A stretch of DNA of 64,000 nt from AP-15 sp963781215 (GTDB lineage Bacteria > Pseudomonadota > Alphaproteobacteria > ATCC43930 > CGMCC-115725), in assembly GCA_963781215.1 (NCBI GenBank), contig CAWAFE010000051.1, forward strand, positions 10,228-74,227, given 5' to 3'. Both the position numbers and the translations under genes were made by a program. Shown here piece after piece: positions 39,584 through 46,740 of the stretch. The stretch's first letter is position 1, and each line of letters opens with the position of its first letter. Below the pieces are notes generated by a model. The model was not told where the DNA came from. It ran no database searches and worked only from the letters and a program-made list of their open reading frames with translations.

Positions 39584-40429
39584 ATGAGCATCCGCGACCA
39601 TATCGACATCGCTCGGTTGTTCGGTCGTCGTCGGCCGGTCGTGTCGGTGCTGCGCTTCGAAGGCGTCATCATGCCGCGGCTGCGGTCGGGCACGATCTCG
39701 TTGGCGAGCCACGCCGCGGCGATCGAGCGCGCGTTCGCGGCCTCGGGCCTCGTCGCCGTCGCCCTCGTGGTCAATTCGCCCGGCGGGTCGGCGGCTCAAT
39801 CGGCGCTGATCTGCCGCCGCATCCGCCAGCTCGCCGAGGAGAAAGGGGTTCCGGTCATCGCCTTTGCCGAGGATGTGGCGGCCTCGGGCGGCTATTGGCT
39901 GGCGCTCGCCGGCGACGAGATTTTCTGCGAAGAGACCTCGATCCTGGGCTCGATCGGCGTGGTCAGCGCGAGCTTCGGCTTTCCGCAGGTGATCGCCCGG
40001 CTCGGGGTCGAGCGGCGTCTCCACACCGCCGGCGACCGGAAATCCCTGCTCGATCCGTTCCTGCCCGAGGAACCGCGCGATGTCGAACGGCTGACCGCGT
40101 TGCAGCAGGACATCCACCGCGCCTTCAAGGAGCATGTGCGCCAGCGCCGCGCCGGCAAGATCGACGCCGCCGACGAGAGCCTGTTCAACGGCGATGTCTT
40201 CACCGGCCACATGGCGCTCGGCCGCGGCCTGATCGACGGCATCGGCGAATTGCGCGCGGTGATGCGCGCCCGCTACGGCGACAAGGTCAGGCTGCGCCCG
40301 TTTGCGGCCGAGCGGAGACGGCCGTTGTGGCGGCGCCTGCCGTTTGCCGCACGCGAGCCGTTGTCGGTTGTCGCCGAATTTGCCGACTGGATCGAGGCGC
40401 GGCTCCTGTGGGCGCGGTTCGGGCTGTGA
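39584..40429 (+). CDS. S49 family serine peptidase, SppA/SohB-like (281 aa)
   Basis: Short-form signal-peptide-peptidase-like protein without an obvious membrane segment. The substrate-binding strand VVNSPGGSAAQS, nucleophile Ser in EDVAASGGYWLA, SILGSIGVV and the general-base lysine in GDRKSLLDPF are all present. It probably cleaves membrane-embedded or leftover signal peptides. Third gene of its cluster. Confidence 0.92.
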   Translation: MSIRDHIDIARLFGRRRPVVSVLRFEGVIMPRLRSGTISLASHAAAIERAFAASGLVAVALVVNSPGGSAAQSALICRRIRQLAEEKGVPVIAFAEDVAASGGYWLALAGDEIFCEETSILGSIGVVSASFGFPQVIARLGVERRLHTAGDRKSLLDPFLPEEPRDVERLTALQQDIHRAFKEHVRQRRAGKIDAADESLFNGDVFTGHMALGRGLIDGIGELRAVMRARYGDKVRLRPFAAERRRPLWRRLPFAAREPLSVVAEFADWIEARLLWARFGL

Positions 40430-40474
40430 CGAAATCCGCTTCCTGTCGACGCATCTGCAACAGGAGTGCAGATC

Positions 40475-40693
40475 ATGACGATCCATATCCCCGAGCACTT
40501 GATCGCGACGATCAACAGAGTGGTGCGCACCTCGCGGCAGATGCTGCCTGAGATCGGGCGGGAGCCGAGGCCCGAGGAGCTCGCCGGGAAGCTTGCCATG
40601 CCGCTCGAGAGGGTGCGCAAGTTGCTGACGATTGCCAATCGACCGATCAGCCTCGATACATCGGGTTCCGATGACTATCCGCCGACCGCCTGA
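40475..40693 (+). pseudogene. Free-standing sigma-70 region 3 fragment (72 aa)
   Basis: IHIPEHLIATINRVVRTSRQ, then EIGREPRPEELAGKLAMPLE and RVRKLLTIANRPISLDT, matches region 3 of the housekeeping sigma factor RpoD. Regions 2 and 4 are absent. The ATG at 40475 is served by a good ribosome binding site (AGGAG, 8 bases away), and the reading ends with its own stop 19 bp inside the convergent glnS end. Either a decayed rpoD fragment or an expressed mini-domain; I lean to fragment. Confidence 0.7.
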
Positions 40694-42360
40694 GCCTTGG
40701 CCCAGCTGTCGCGCAGGCCGACGGTGCGGTTGAAGACGAGGCGGCCCGGCTGTGTGTCGGGGTCGAGGCAGAAATAGCCTTGCCGCTCGAATTGCACCGG
40801 CTCGCCCGGTGAGGCGGCGGCGAGCGCCGGCTCGACCCGCGCCTCGGTCAATCTCTCGAGCGAATCCGGGTTGAGGTCGGCCAAGAAATCGCCGTCGGCG
40901 CCGGGGTCGGGTCGGGCGAAGAGCGGGTTGTAGAGCCGGATCTCGGCCGCCGCCGCGTGCGCCGCCGAGACCCAATGCAAGGTCGCGCGCACCTTGCGCC
41001 CATCGGGCGCGTTGCCGCCGCGCGTTGCCGGATCGTAGGTGCAGCGCAGCTCGACGATCTCTCCCGCGGCGTCCTTCACCACCTCGCGGCAGGTGACGAA
41101 AAAGGCGTAGCGCAGCCGTACCTCGCGGCCCGGCGCGAGGCGAAAGAACTTGCTCGCTGGCTGCTCCATGAAATCGTCACGCTCGATAAAAAGCTCGCGA
41201 CCGAACGGAAGGCGGCGGCTGCCGACGGTCGGGTCCTCGGGGTTGTTGATCGCGTCGAGCTCCTCCCCAGCACCGGTATAGTTATCGATGACGAGCTTTA
41301 AGGGCCGCAACACCGCCATCCGCCGCGGCGCGGTCTTGTTCAGATGCTCGCGGATCGCGTGGTCGAGCATCGCGACATCGACGACGCTGTTGGCCCGGGC
41401 GACCCCGACCTTGCGGACAAACTCCCGGATCGCCGCCGGCGGCACCCCGCGCCGGCGCAGCCCCGCCAGAGTCGGCATCCGCGGGTCGTCCCAGCCGGCG
41501 ACCAGTCCCTGCCGCACCAGCTCGGTCAGGAACCGCTTTGACAAAACCGTGTAATTGAGTTTGAGACGGGCGAACTCGTATTGCCGCGGCCGTGACGGCG
41601 CCGGCAAATTGTCGAGAAGCCAGTCGTAAAGCGGACGATGGTCCTCGAATTCCAATGTGCACAGGGAGTGGGTGACACCCTCGATCGCGTCCGACTGGCC
41701 GTGCGCGAAATCGTAGCTCGGGTAGATGCACCATTTCGTGCCGGTGCGCGGATGGGCCGAATGCAGGATACGGTAGAGCACCGGGTCGCGCAGATTGATG
41801 TTGCCCGAGGCCATGTCGATCTTCGCGCGCAATACCCGCGCTCCGTTCGGGAACTCGCCCGCGCGCATGCGGCGGAAAAGGCCGAGGTTCTCGGCGACGC
41901 TCCGCTCGCGCCAGGGGCTGTCGCGGCCGGGCTCGGTCAGGCTGCCGCGCATCGCCCGCATCTCTGCCGCCGGGAGGTCGTCGACATAGGCGTTGCCGGC
42001 CCGGATCAGATGCTCGGCCCAGTCGTAGAGCCGATCGAAATAGTCCGACGCGTGGTAGAGGTGCCGGCCCCAATCGAAGCCGAGCCAGCGCACGTCGCGC
42101 TCGATCGCGTCGATATACTCCTGCTCCTCCCGGGTCGGGTTGGTGTCGTCGAAGCGCAGGTGGCAGCGGCCGCCATATTCCCGCGCCACGCCAAAATTGA
42201 GGCAGATCGCCTTGGCGTGGCCGATATGGAGATAGCCGTTGGGCTCGGGCGGGAAGCGCGTCACCACCTGGGCGGTGCGCCCGGCGGCGAGGTCGGCCTC
42301 GATGATGTCGCGGATGAAGTCGCGTCCGGCCGCCGCCGCCGTCATCATGTCGCTCGCCAT
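40675..42360 (-). CDS. glnS: Glutaminyl-tRNA synthetase (561 aa)
   Basis: Class I synthetase. HIGH motif in PPEPNGYLHIGHAKAI, KMSKS equivalent VLSKRFL, and the C-terminal two-barrel anticodon domain (FIERDDFME, LRYAFFVTC, ATLHWVSAAHA). It starts at ATG 42360 (MASDMMTAAAAGRDFI). Having GlnRS rather than only GatCAB is not universal in alphaproteobacteria, so it is informative about lineage. Confidence 0.96.
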   Translation of the reverse strand: MASDMMTAAAAGRDFIRDIIEADLAAGRTAQVVTRFPPEPNGYLHIGHAKAICLNFGVAREYGGRCHLRFDDTNPTREEQEYIDAIERDVRWLGFDWGRHLYHASDYFDRLYDWAEHLIRAGNAYVDDLPAAEMRAMRGSLTEPGRDSPWRERSVAENLGLFRRMRAGEFPNGARVLRAKIDMASGNINLRDPVLYRILHSAHPRTGTKWCIYPSYDFAHGQSDAIEGVTHSLCTLEFEDHRPLYDWLLDNLPAPSRPRQYEFARLKLNYTVLSKRFLTELVRQGLVAGWDDPRMPTLAGLRRRGVPPAAIREFVRKVGVARANSVVDVAMLDHAIREHLNKTAPRRMAVLRPLKLVIDNYTGAGEELDAINNPEDPTVGSRRLPFGRELFIERDDFMEQPASKFFRLAPGREVRLRYAFFVTCREVVKDAAGEIVELRCTYDPATRGGNAPDGRKVRATLHWVSAAHAAAAEIRLYNPLFARPDPGADGDFLADLNPDSLERLTEARVEPALAAASPGEPVQFERQGYFCLDPDTQPGRLVFNRTVGLRDSWAKAQAVGG

Positions 42361-42502
42361 TTCGATGTGCTGGTCCGGTCCGGGGGCTAATGTGGCGAAT
42401 CCATAGGCACCCGCCAAGCCCGCGCGACGGGCAGTCGCTTTACCCGTCCGCCGCAATCGGCGAGAAGACCGAGCCCGAACCAGCATCCGGTGATCTCCGA
42501 GC

Positions 42503-43831
42503 ATGACCCCGCACAGGCCGAAGCTCCGGGCCGGGTGGCGCGGCCCGGGATTGCCGCTGTTGCTGTCGGCGCGGCTGCCGTTCTTCTACGGCTGGGTGGT
42601 GCTCGCCTGCCTGTGCTGCGCCGGCTTCTCGCGCCAGGGGGGTGCCGTCGCGACGCTGTCGGTCTTTGTCGAGCCGATGACGCGCGAGTTCGGCTGGTCG
42701 CGCACCGCACTCTCCGGGGCGGTGTCGCTGGGCGGACTGTTGGCGGCGCTCTTCTCGCCGCTGCTCGGGCCGCTCGTCGACCGCCACGGCTCGCGCGCCG
42801 CATTGTGCCTCGCCGTCCTCGTCAACGGGGTGGCGATGCTGCTGTTGTCGCAAACCCAGTCCCTCCTGGTCTTTTATCTGTTGTTCTGCACCGCGCGGAT
42901 GAACTGGGCCGGGCCGTTCGACCTCGGCATCTACAGCGGCGTCAACAACTGGTTCGTCGCCCGCCGCGCCTTGGCGACCTCGATCGCGACGGTGGCGCAG
43001 ATGGCCGGGCTGGTGGCGATGCCGCTTCTCGCCCAGCTGGCGATGCGAGGCCACGATTGGCGCGCCGGCTGGCTGGCGATCGGGGTGATGGTACTGGTGG
43101 TGGGTTTCGGCCCGACCTGGCTGTTGATGGTCCGCCGCCCGGAGGATTTGGGCCTGGCGCCCGATGGCTCGGCAGCCGCCAGCTCCGGTGGCTCCGGTGA
43201 TGCAGCACCGATCCGGCGGTTTGAGGAGCCGGCGTTTTCGCGACGCCAGGCGATGCGCACCTCGGCCTTCTGGCTGTTGCTGCTCTACACGATCCTCGTC
43301 TACCCGGTGCAGGCCGGGGTCAGCCTGCATCAGGCCCCGCTGCTGATCGAGCACGGCATTTCACCTGCCGCCGCCGCCGCGATCGTCAGCCTGTTCTCGC
43401 TGATGTCGGCCGTGGCCAGCGCCGGCTGCGGCGCGCTCCCCCGTCGGCTGCCGATCAAATACCCGCTCGCCGCCACTGGCGGGCTGTTGACCGCCGGCAC
43501 ATTGGCGATGCTCGGCGTTTCCTCGACGCTGGACGGGGCTGTTGCGGCGGCGCTGTTCGGCTTCGGCATCGGCGGAGTCCTGACCTTGCTGCCGCTCGCC
43601 TGGGCCGACTATTTCGGGCGCGCCAATTTTGCCGCGATCCGCGGCGTCGCGTTGTCGGCGCAGGTGCTGGCGCAGGCCTCGGGCCCGCTCCTCTCCGGGG
43701 CGTTGCGCGACTGGACCGGCGATTACCAATGGTCGCTGCGCTGCTTTGCCGCGCTGTCGCTGCTCAGCATTCTCGCGGCGCTGATCGCGCGGCGGCCGAG
43801 GGCTATCGGGTCGGCTCGTCAGCCATCCTGA
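42503..43831 (+). CDS. Major facilitator superfamily transporter (442 aa)
   Basis: Twelve predicted membrane helices in two sets with a soluble loop near residues 215-245. Features such as GWSRTALSGAVSLGG after the first helix and LGPLVDRHGSRAALC (motif A-like) in the 2-3 loop indicate an oxalate/formate- or monocarboxylate-type MFS carrier. The substrate cannot be inferred. Divergent from glnS; its 3' end overlaps the convergent DsbA-like gene by 13 bp. Confidence 0.9.
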   Translation: MTPHRPKLRAGWRGPGLPLLLSARLPFFYGWVVLACLCCAGFSRQGGAVATLSVFVEPMTREFGWSRTALSGAVSLGGLLAALFSPLLGPLVDRHGSRAALCLAVLVNGVAMLLLSQTQSLLVFYLLFCTARMNWAGPFDLGIYSGVNNWFVARRALATSIATVAQMAGLVAMPLLAQLAMRGHDWRAGWLAIGVMVLVVGFGPTWLLMVRRPEDLGLAPDGSAAASSGGSGDAAPIRRFEEPAFSRRQAMRTSAFWLLLLYTILVYPVQAGVSLHQAPLLIEHGISPAAAAAIVSLFSLMSAVASAGCGALPRRLPIKYPLAATGGLLTAGTLAMLGVSSTLDGAVAAALFGFGIGGVLTLLPLAWADYFGRANFAAIRGVALSAQVLAQASGPLLSGALRDWTGDYQWSLRCFAALSLLSILAALIARRPRAIGSARQPS

Positions 43832-44454
43832 GGCAGCGCGCGGCGGCGGGCGCCGGCCTTCTCCAGCAGCTGCGCCAACGCCTCGTACGGTTGCGCCCCG
43901 ACCACGCCATAGCGGGCGGCGACAAAGGTCGGCACCCCGGTGACACCATAGGTGCGGGATTTCGCCCAATCCGCGTCGACCGCGTCCTTGAAGCGGCGCT
44001 CGCTCAGCACGGCCTGCGCTTCGTCTTGCGGCAACCCGACCGAGCCCACGATCTCGACCAGGATCCCCGGATCGCCGATGTTGCGCGCCTCGACAAAGTA
44101 GGCCTGGTACAGGGCATTGTGGATCGCCTCGCCGCCCGGCTGCGTGTCCGCCCATTTGCCAAGCTCCTGGGCGAGCCGGCTGTTGTAGCTGTGGGTCCGC
44201 CGGCCATAGGGCAGCCCCTCGGCATCCATCAGGCCCTTCATGCGCCGGTACATCGCCTCTGGATCGATGTTGCGCCCGGCATAAAGCTCCGCCATCGAGC
44301 GCCCCTCGGCGGGGGTCTCGGGATGCAACGGAAAATGCACCAGAACTGCGTCGACCTCGAAATTCTGCTTCAGCTTTTCAATACGCACGGTACTGAGATA
44401 GCACCAGGGTCAGACGTAGTCGGTGAAGATCTCAAGGGTGGTCTTTTCGTCCAT
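43819..44454 (-). CDS. DsbA/FrnE-like oxidoreductase with in-frame TGA at the first active-site Cys: candidate selenoprotein (211 aa with Sec)
   Basis: Reading from ATG 44454 gives MDEKTTLEIFTDYV, then TGA (44410-44412), then PWCYLSTVRIEKL and a full DsbA-like domain to 43819. The family motif at this place is CPWCYLG, so TGA replaces exactly the first cysteine, giving U-P-W-C if read as selenocysteine. The upstream 14 codons match the family's first strand, so the gene is not simply starting later. The rest shows the helical insert and the cis-proline region GVTGVPTFVA. A gene finder would start at the GTG at 44388 and lose the active site. A 7-bp hairpin follows the TGA. Alternatives: a nonsense mutation or a base error. 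The Sec machinery is not in this window. Confidence 0.65.
44378..44396 (-). promoter_or_regulatory. Candidate bacterial SECIS hairpin
   Basis: In the mRNA, 13 bases after the UGA, UCAGUAC pairs with GUAUUGA (7 bp, one G-U) around a 5-base loop CGUGC. The loop begins 20 bases after the UGA and has G in its second position; both fit the usual description of bacterial SECIS elements (short stem-loop right after UGA, G near the loop start). Folding was done by eye. Confidence 0.45.
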
Positions 44455-44619
44455 AACGTGTGTAATCCCCAGCTATTGCCAGCGGTCGAGCATAGGCTCG
44501 TCACGGTCGGTTTGCTACCATTTTGCTGCCGGACAGCATATCGTCGATGCGCTGCGCTGAATCCTTAGCGCGAAGGCCGCGCCGGGGCGCGGGAGATGGC
44601 GCAGCGACCATTCGAGAAG

Positions 44620-44990
44620 GCGGCGATCGCGCGGAACCCATATCCTTCCCGAAGGAGTTGATTTGGGATGATATCCCCCGGTTGGCCGGGGAAAGCGGCA
44701 ATTCACGCTTTTCTTTGCGGCAGCTACGCCAGACCGGAACTTCGACAGTCCCGAAGCGTTGAGCTGCCCGAGCCTCAAGGAAGACTGGCCCCGCTTCGGC
44801 GGGGCTTTTCTCATGCCTGGCCGCTCTGTCCCGCTGACGGCCAGATCGACCAACCGCGAGCCGCACCGGCCGCATACGAGCCGCTTGCGCGAATCCGGGC
44901 GGGTCATCTCGGCGCCGTAGCGCGGCCGTCTGGACGGGACCGGGCTCGTTCTGGTGGCCGCCCTCTCAGACACCACACGACGAGCGCAAC
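44620..44990. repeat. Diverged repeat, copy 1 (partner at 46200-46470)
   Basis: Shared blocks in the same order: GAAGGAGTTGATTTGGGATG.. here and GAATGGGGTTGATCTGGGAT.. in the partner; the hairpin GCCCCGCTTCGGCGGGGC with TTTTCTCATG; and a zinc-ribbon-like remnant with RYGAEM / RYGGEM on the minus strand. Confidence 0.55.
44788..44812 (+). terminator. Terminator-like hairpin, copy 1
   Basis: GCCCCGC-TTCG-GCGGGGC (7-bp stem, UUCG tetraloop) followed by TTTTCTC. The identical hairpin is at 46311. There is no plus-strand gene ending just before it. Confidence 0.65.
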
Positions 44991-45103
44991 ACCCGCCGCC
45001 GCGGCGTTGCTCGGCGTCATCGGCGGGGCCGGCTCAGACTTCATCGTGTGGGTGGCGCAAACCTTGCGCCATCGTCTGGTAAGCGTCAGCCCTGCTCCCT
45101 GGC

Positions 45104-45361
45104 TTAACCTCCGGCTGGCACGGCGTCATGGATCTCCGAGCCGATGGCGGCATTAGGCTGGACCATCATTCCGTCGAATTTCACTGCGAACGCCAGCGCT
45201 TCGTGATCAAGCTGGAATGAGACGCGGACAATCATTCCGCTTTCAAGCTGGAAATAGGCAAAAGCCGAAGGCTCGAACCTATTGCGATCGAGCCATTTTC
45301 GTATCTCCGCAAGCATGGTGGCTAATTTAGAGTCGCTGAGCCGGACCTCTGCGGTTCGCAT
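45104..45361 (-). CDS. Small conserved-looking hypothetical protein (85 aa)
   Basis: MLAEIRKWLDRNRFEPSAF followed by two strands ending in a compact C-terminus; FQLDHEALAFAVKFDG supports a folded alpha/beta protein. Such short proteins with a WLD.NR.EPS pattern occur in alphaproteobacteria, without known function. ATG at 45361 with only a weak ribosome binding site. Confidence 0.6.
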   Translation of the reverse strand: MRTAEVRLSDSKLATMLAEIRKWLDRNRFEPSAFAYFQLESGMIVRVSFQLDHEALAFAVKFDGMMVQPNAAIGSEIHDAVPAGG

Positions 45362-45562
45362 GGTGCTTCACCCGGAACAGTAACGTTTCGATGGGCTGTA
45401 ACCGCCGGAGAGGGCAAACCGCTCCCGTCATCGGGCCCTCGTTTTCTTCTTTCTCCTAACTCGGGTCTTGCTCGGCTGCCACGTCGTGGCATCGAGCACG
45501 CCCGGTCAACAATGCAGTGGACGGCCAAGCGTGAGGGCGCTGGGATTGCGCCCCACATCGCG

Positions 45563-45727
45563 CTATTTCGTCCTCCTTATTAAAACAGCGCACCGCTGTG
45601 GTCCGAATGGCCACATCTTGTTCTGCTTCCTCGCCCGGACGCGTCGTATGACATCGAACGGCCCGATCACAGAATCGATAGACACGAAGCCGAGCGCCAC
45701 AAGAAATAGAAGAACTATGGTATTCAT
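45563..45727 (-). CDS. Possible small membrane protein (54 aa)
   Basis: ATG 45727 opens MNTIVLLFLVALGFVSIDSV, one hydrophobic segment, then a basic tail (VIRRVRARKQNK). No clear ribosome binding site. It starts 38 bp after the end of the 27-residue membrane peptide on the same strand. Function unknown. Confidence 0.4.
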   Translation of the reverse strand: MNTIVLLFLVALGFVSIDSVIGPFDVIRRVRARKQNKMWPFGPQRCAVLIRRTK

Positions 45728-45765
45728 GACGGCAGAGAGCCTATTAATTGAAGCTGATGAACAAC

Positions 45766-45849
45766 CTAGCCGGTGACGACGAGCCAAAATACGAATGAAA
45801 TTACTCCGGCCCATAGGAGATAGCCGGTTAACTTCTCGGTTGCCATCAT
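45766..45849 (-). CDS. 27-residue membrane peptide with strong ribosome binding site
   Basis: ATG 45849 (a second ATG follows at once) lies 5 bases after a near-perfect Shine-Dalgarno CCAGGAGGTC. The peptide MMATEKLTGYLLWAGVISFV continues as a single hydrophobic helix ending VTG and a TAG stop at 45766. Charged start, one membrane span and excellent initiation signal suggest a real small protein, perhaps a subunit of a membrane complex; no family recognised. Confidence 0.55.
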   Translation of the reverse strand: MMATEKLTGYLLWAGVISFVFWLVVTG

Positions 45850-46199
45850 GGGTGACCTCCTGGATTTTGTTTCACCGGTTGGGAACGCTCCCTGGAAGCG
45901 TTCATCGCCACAGTGGAGGCCTGTGCCTCATTTTTGACATCGCCCCCGATACCATCCATTCTACGGCTGATGTTGCCGCGCGCACGGCCCGCCCGCTGGC
46001 GTAGCCGCGAACCCTGGTCGGAGCCGTGGCAAAACTGCGTTAGTGAAAGCGCTGATTATCTCGATTGAGAGGGTTGTAAATCGGCTCAGCAGCTGCTCGC
46101 CGTCATCGAGCGCGAGATGGCGCGACAGGCCGGCGCAGAGGAAAGCGACCGCGCATTGCAGAACGCCGTGGCCCGACCGCCACTCGCCGGCGGAGAGCC

Positions 46200-46470
46200 C
46201 CGCTCCAGCCACGCTGGAACCATGCCCCGCCGAATGGGGTTGATCTGGGATAATACCCCCCACTTGGCCGAGGATCGTTGCACCTCACTCTTGCAGGCCA
46301 TGCCCCTCTCGCCCCGCTTCGGCGGGGCTTTTCTCATGGATGCCGGTTTGTCCCGCCGCCAACCGCGAGCCAAACACCGGCATACGAGTCGCTTTGCCAT
46401 CCCCGACCGTCATCTCGCCGCCGTAGCGCGCGGACATCTCGGAGGGGTCGGGCTCAACCTGGTGGCCGGT
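46200..46470. repeat. Diverged repeat, copy 2 (partner at 44620-44990)
   Basis: Same order of blocks as copy 1, about 1.5 kb away and in the same orientation, with roughly 70% similarity by eye outside the identical hairpin. Confidence 0.55.
46311..46332 (+). terminator. Terminator-like hairpin, copy 2
   Basis: GCCCCGC-TTCG-GCGGGGC followed by TTTTCTC, identical to the hairpin at 44788. Confidence 0.65.
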
Positions 46471-46740
46471 CTCTCGACACCGCACGATGCCTCGCACACC
46501 CGCCGCCTGCGCGTTGCTCAGGGTCATCAGCGGGTCGGGTTCGGATTTTCATAGTCTCTGTCGCCGCCGCCTCGCCAGCGCCATGCTCGGCTCGCGCGTT
46601 GGGCGCCATCGGCGGCAACGGCGCCGGGCCGCGGAGACCGGGGCGTCCTGCTTCGCCGGGGCGGTCCCCCTCCTGGTTGGCGCTTGGCACGGCGATTGCG
46701 GCGATGCACATCGTATCGATGCCGTGAGAGAAGGACAAAA

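Larger units (their letters stand above)
44455..45103. other. Intergenic with a repeated segment and hairpin
   Basis: No gene supported. The minus-strand stretch from about 44976 to 44810 encodes a zinc-ribbon-like piece (RLVCGRCGSRLVDLAVSG) that may be the tail of a decayed small protein. The segment 44620-44990 recurs in diverged form at 46200-46470. Confidence 0.5.
45850..46740. other. Intergenic before the nitrite reductase operon; repeat copy 2
   Basis: 890 bp without a supported gene. It contains the second diverged repeat (46200-46470) and hairpin (46311). The stretch just before 46741 should contain the operon's promoter; I could not identify boxes or an NtrC/NasR site confidently. 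Confidence 0.45.

Noticed and set aside
38696..40975. 759-codon minus-strand frame
   Set aside because: Opposite the methyltransferase and S49 peptidase genes, whose motifs are clear; the peptide is low-complexity.
44515..44976. 153-codon minus-strand protein with a zinc-ribbon-like segment
   Set aside because: Only a 20-residue patch looks like protein, the rest spans a hairpin and repeat; treated as remnant inside a repeat.
46285..46738. Overlapping small frames upstream of the nitrite reductase
   Set aside because: They coincide with the repeat and hairpin, and none has a ribosome binding site or family.
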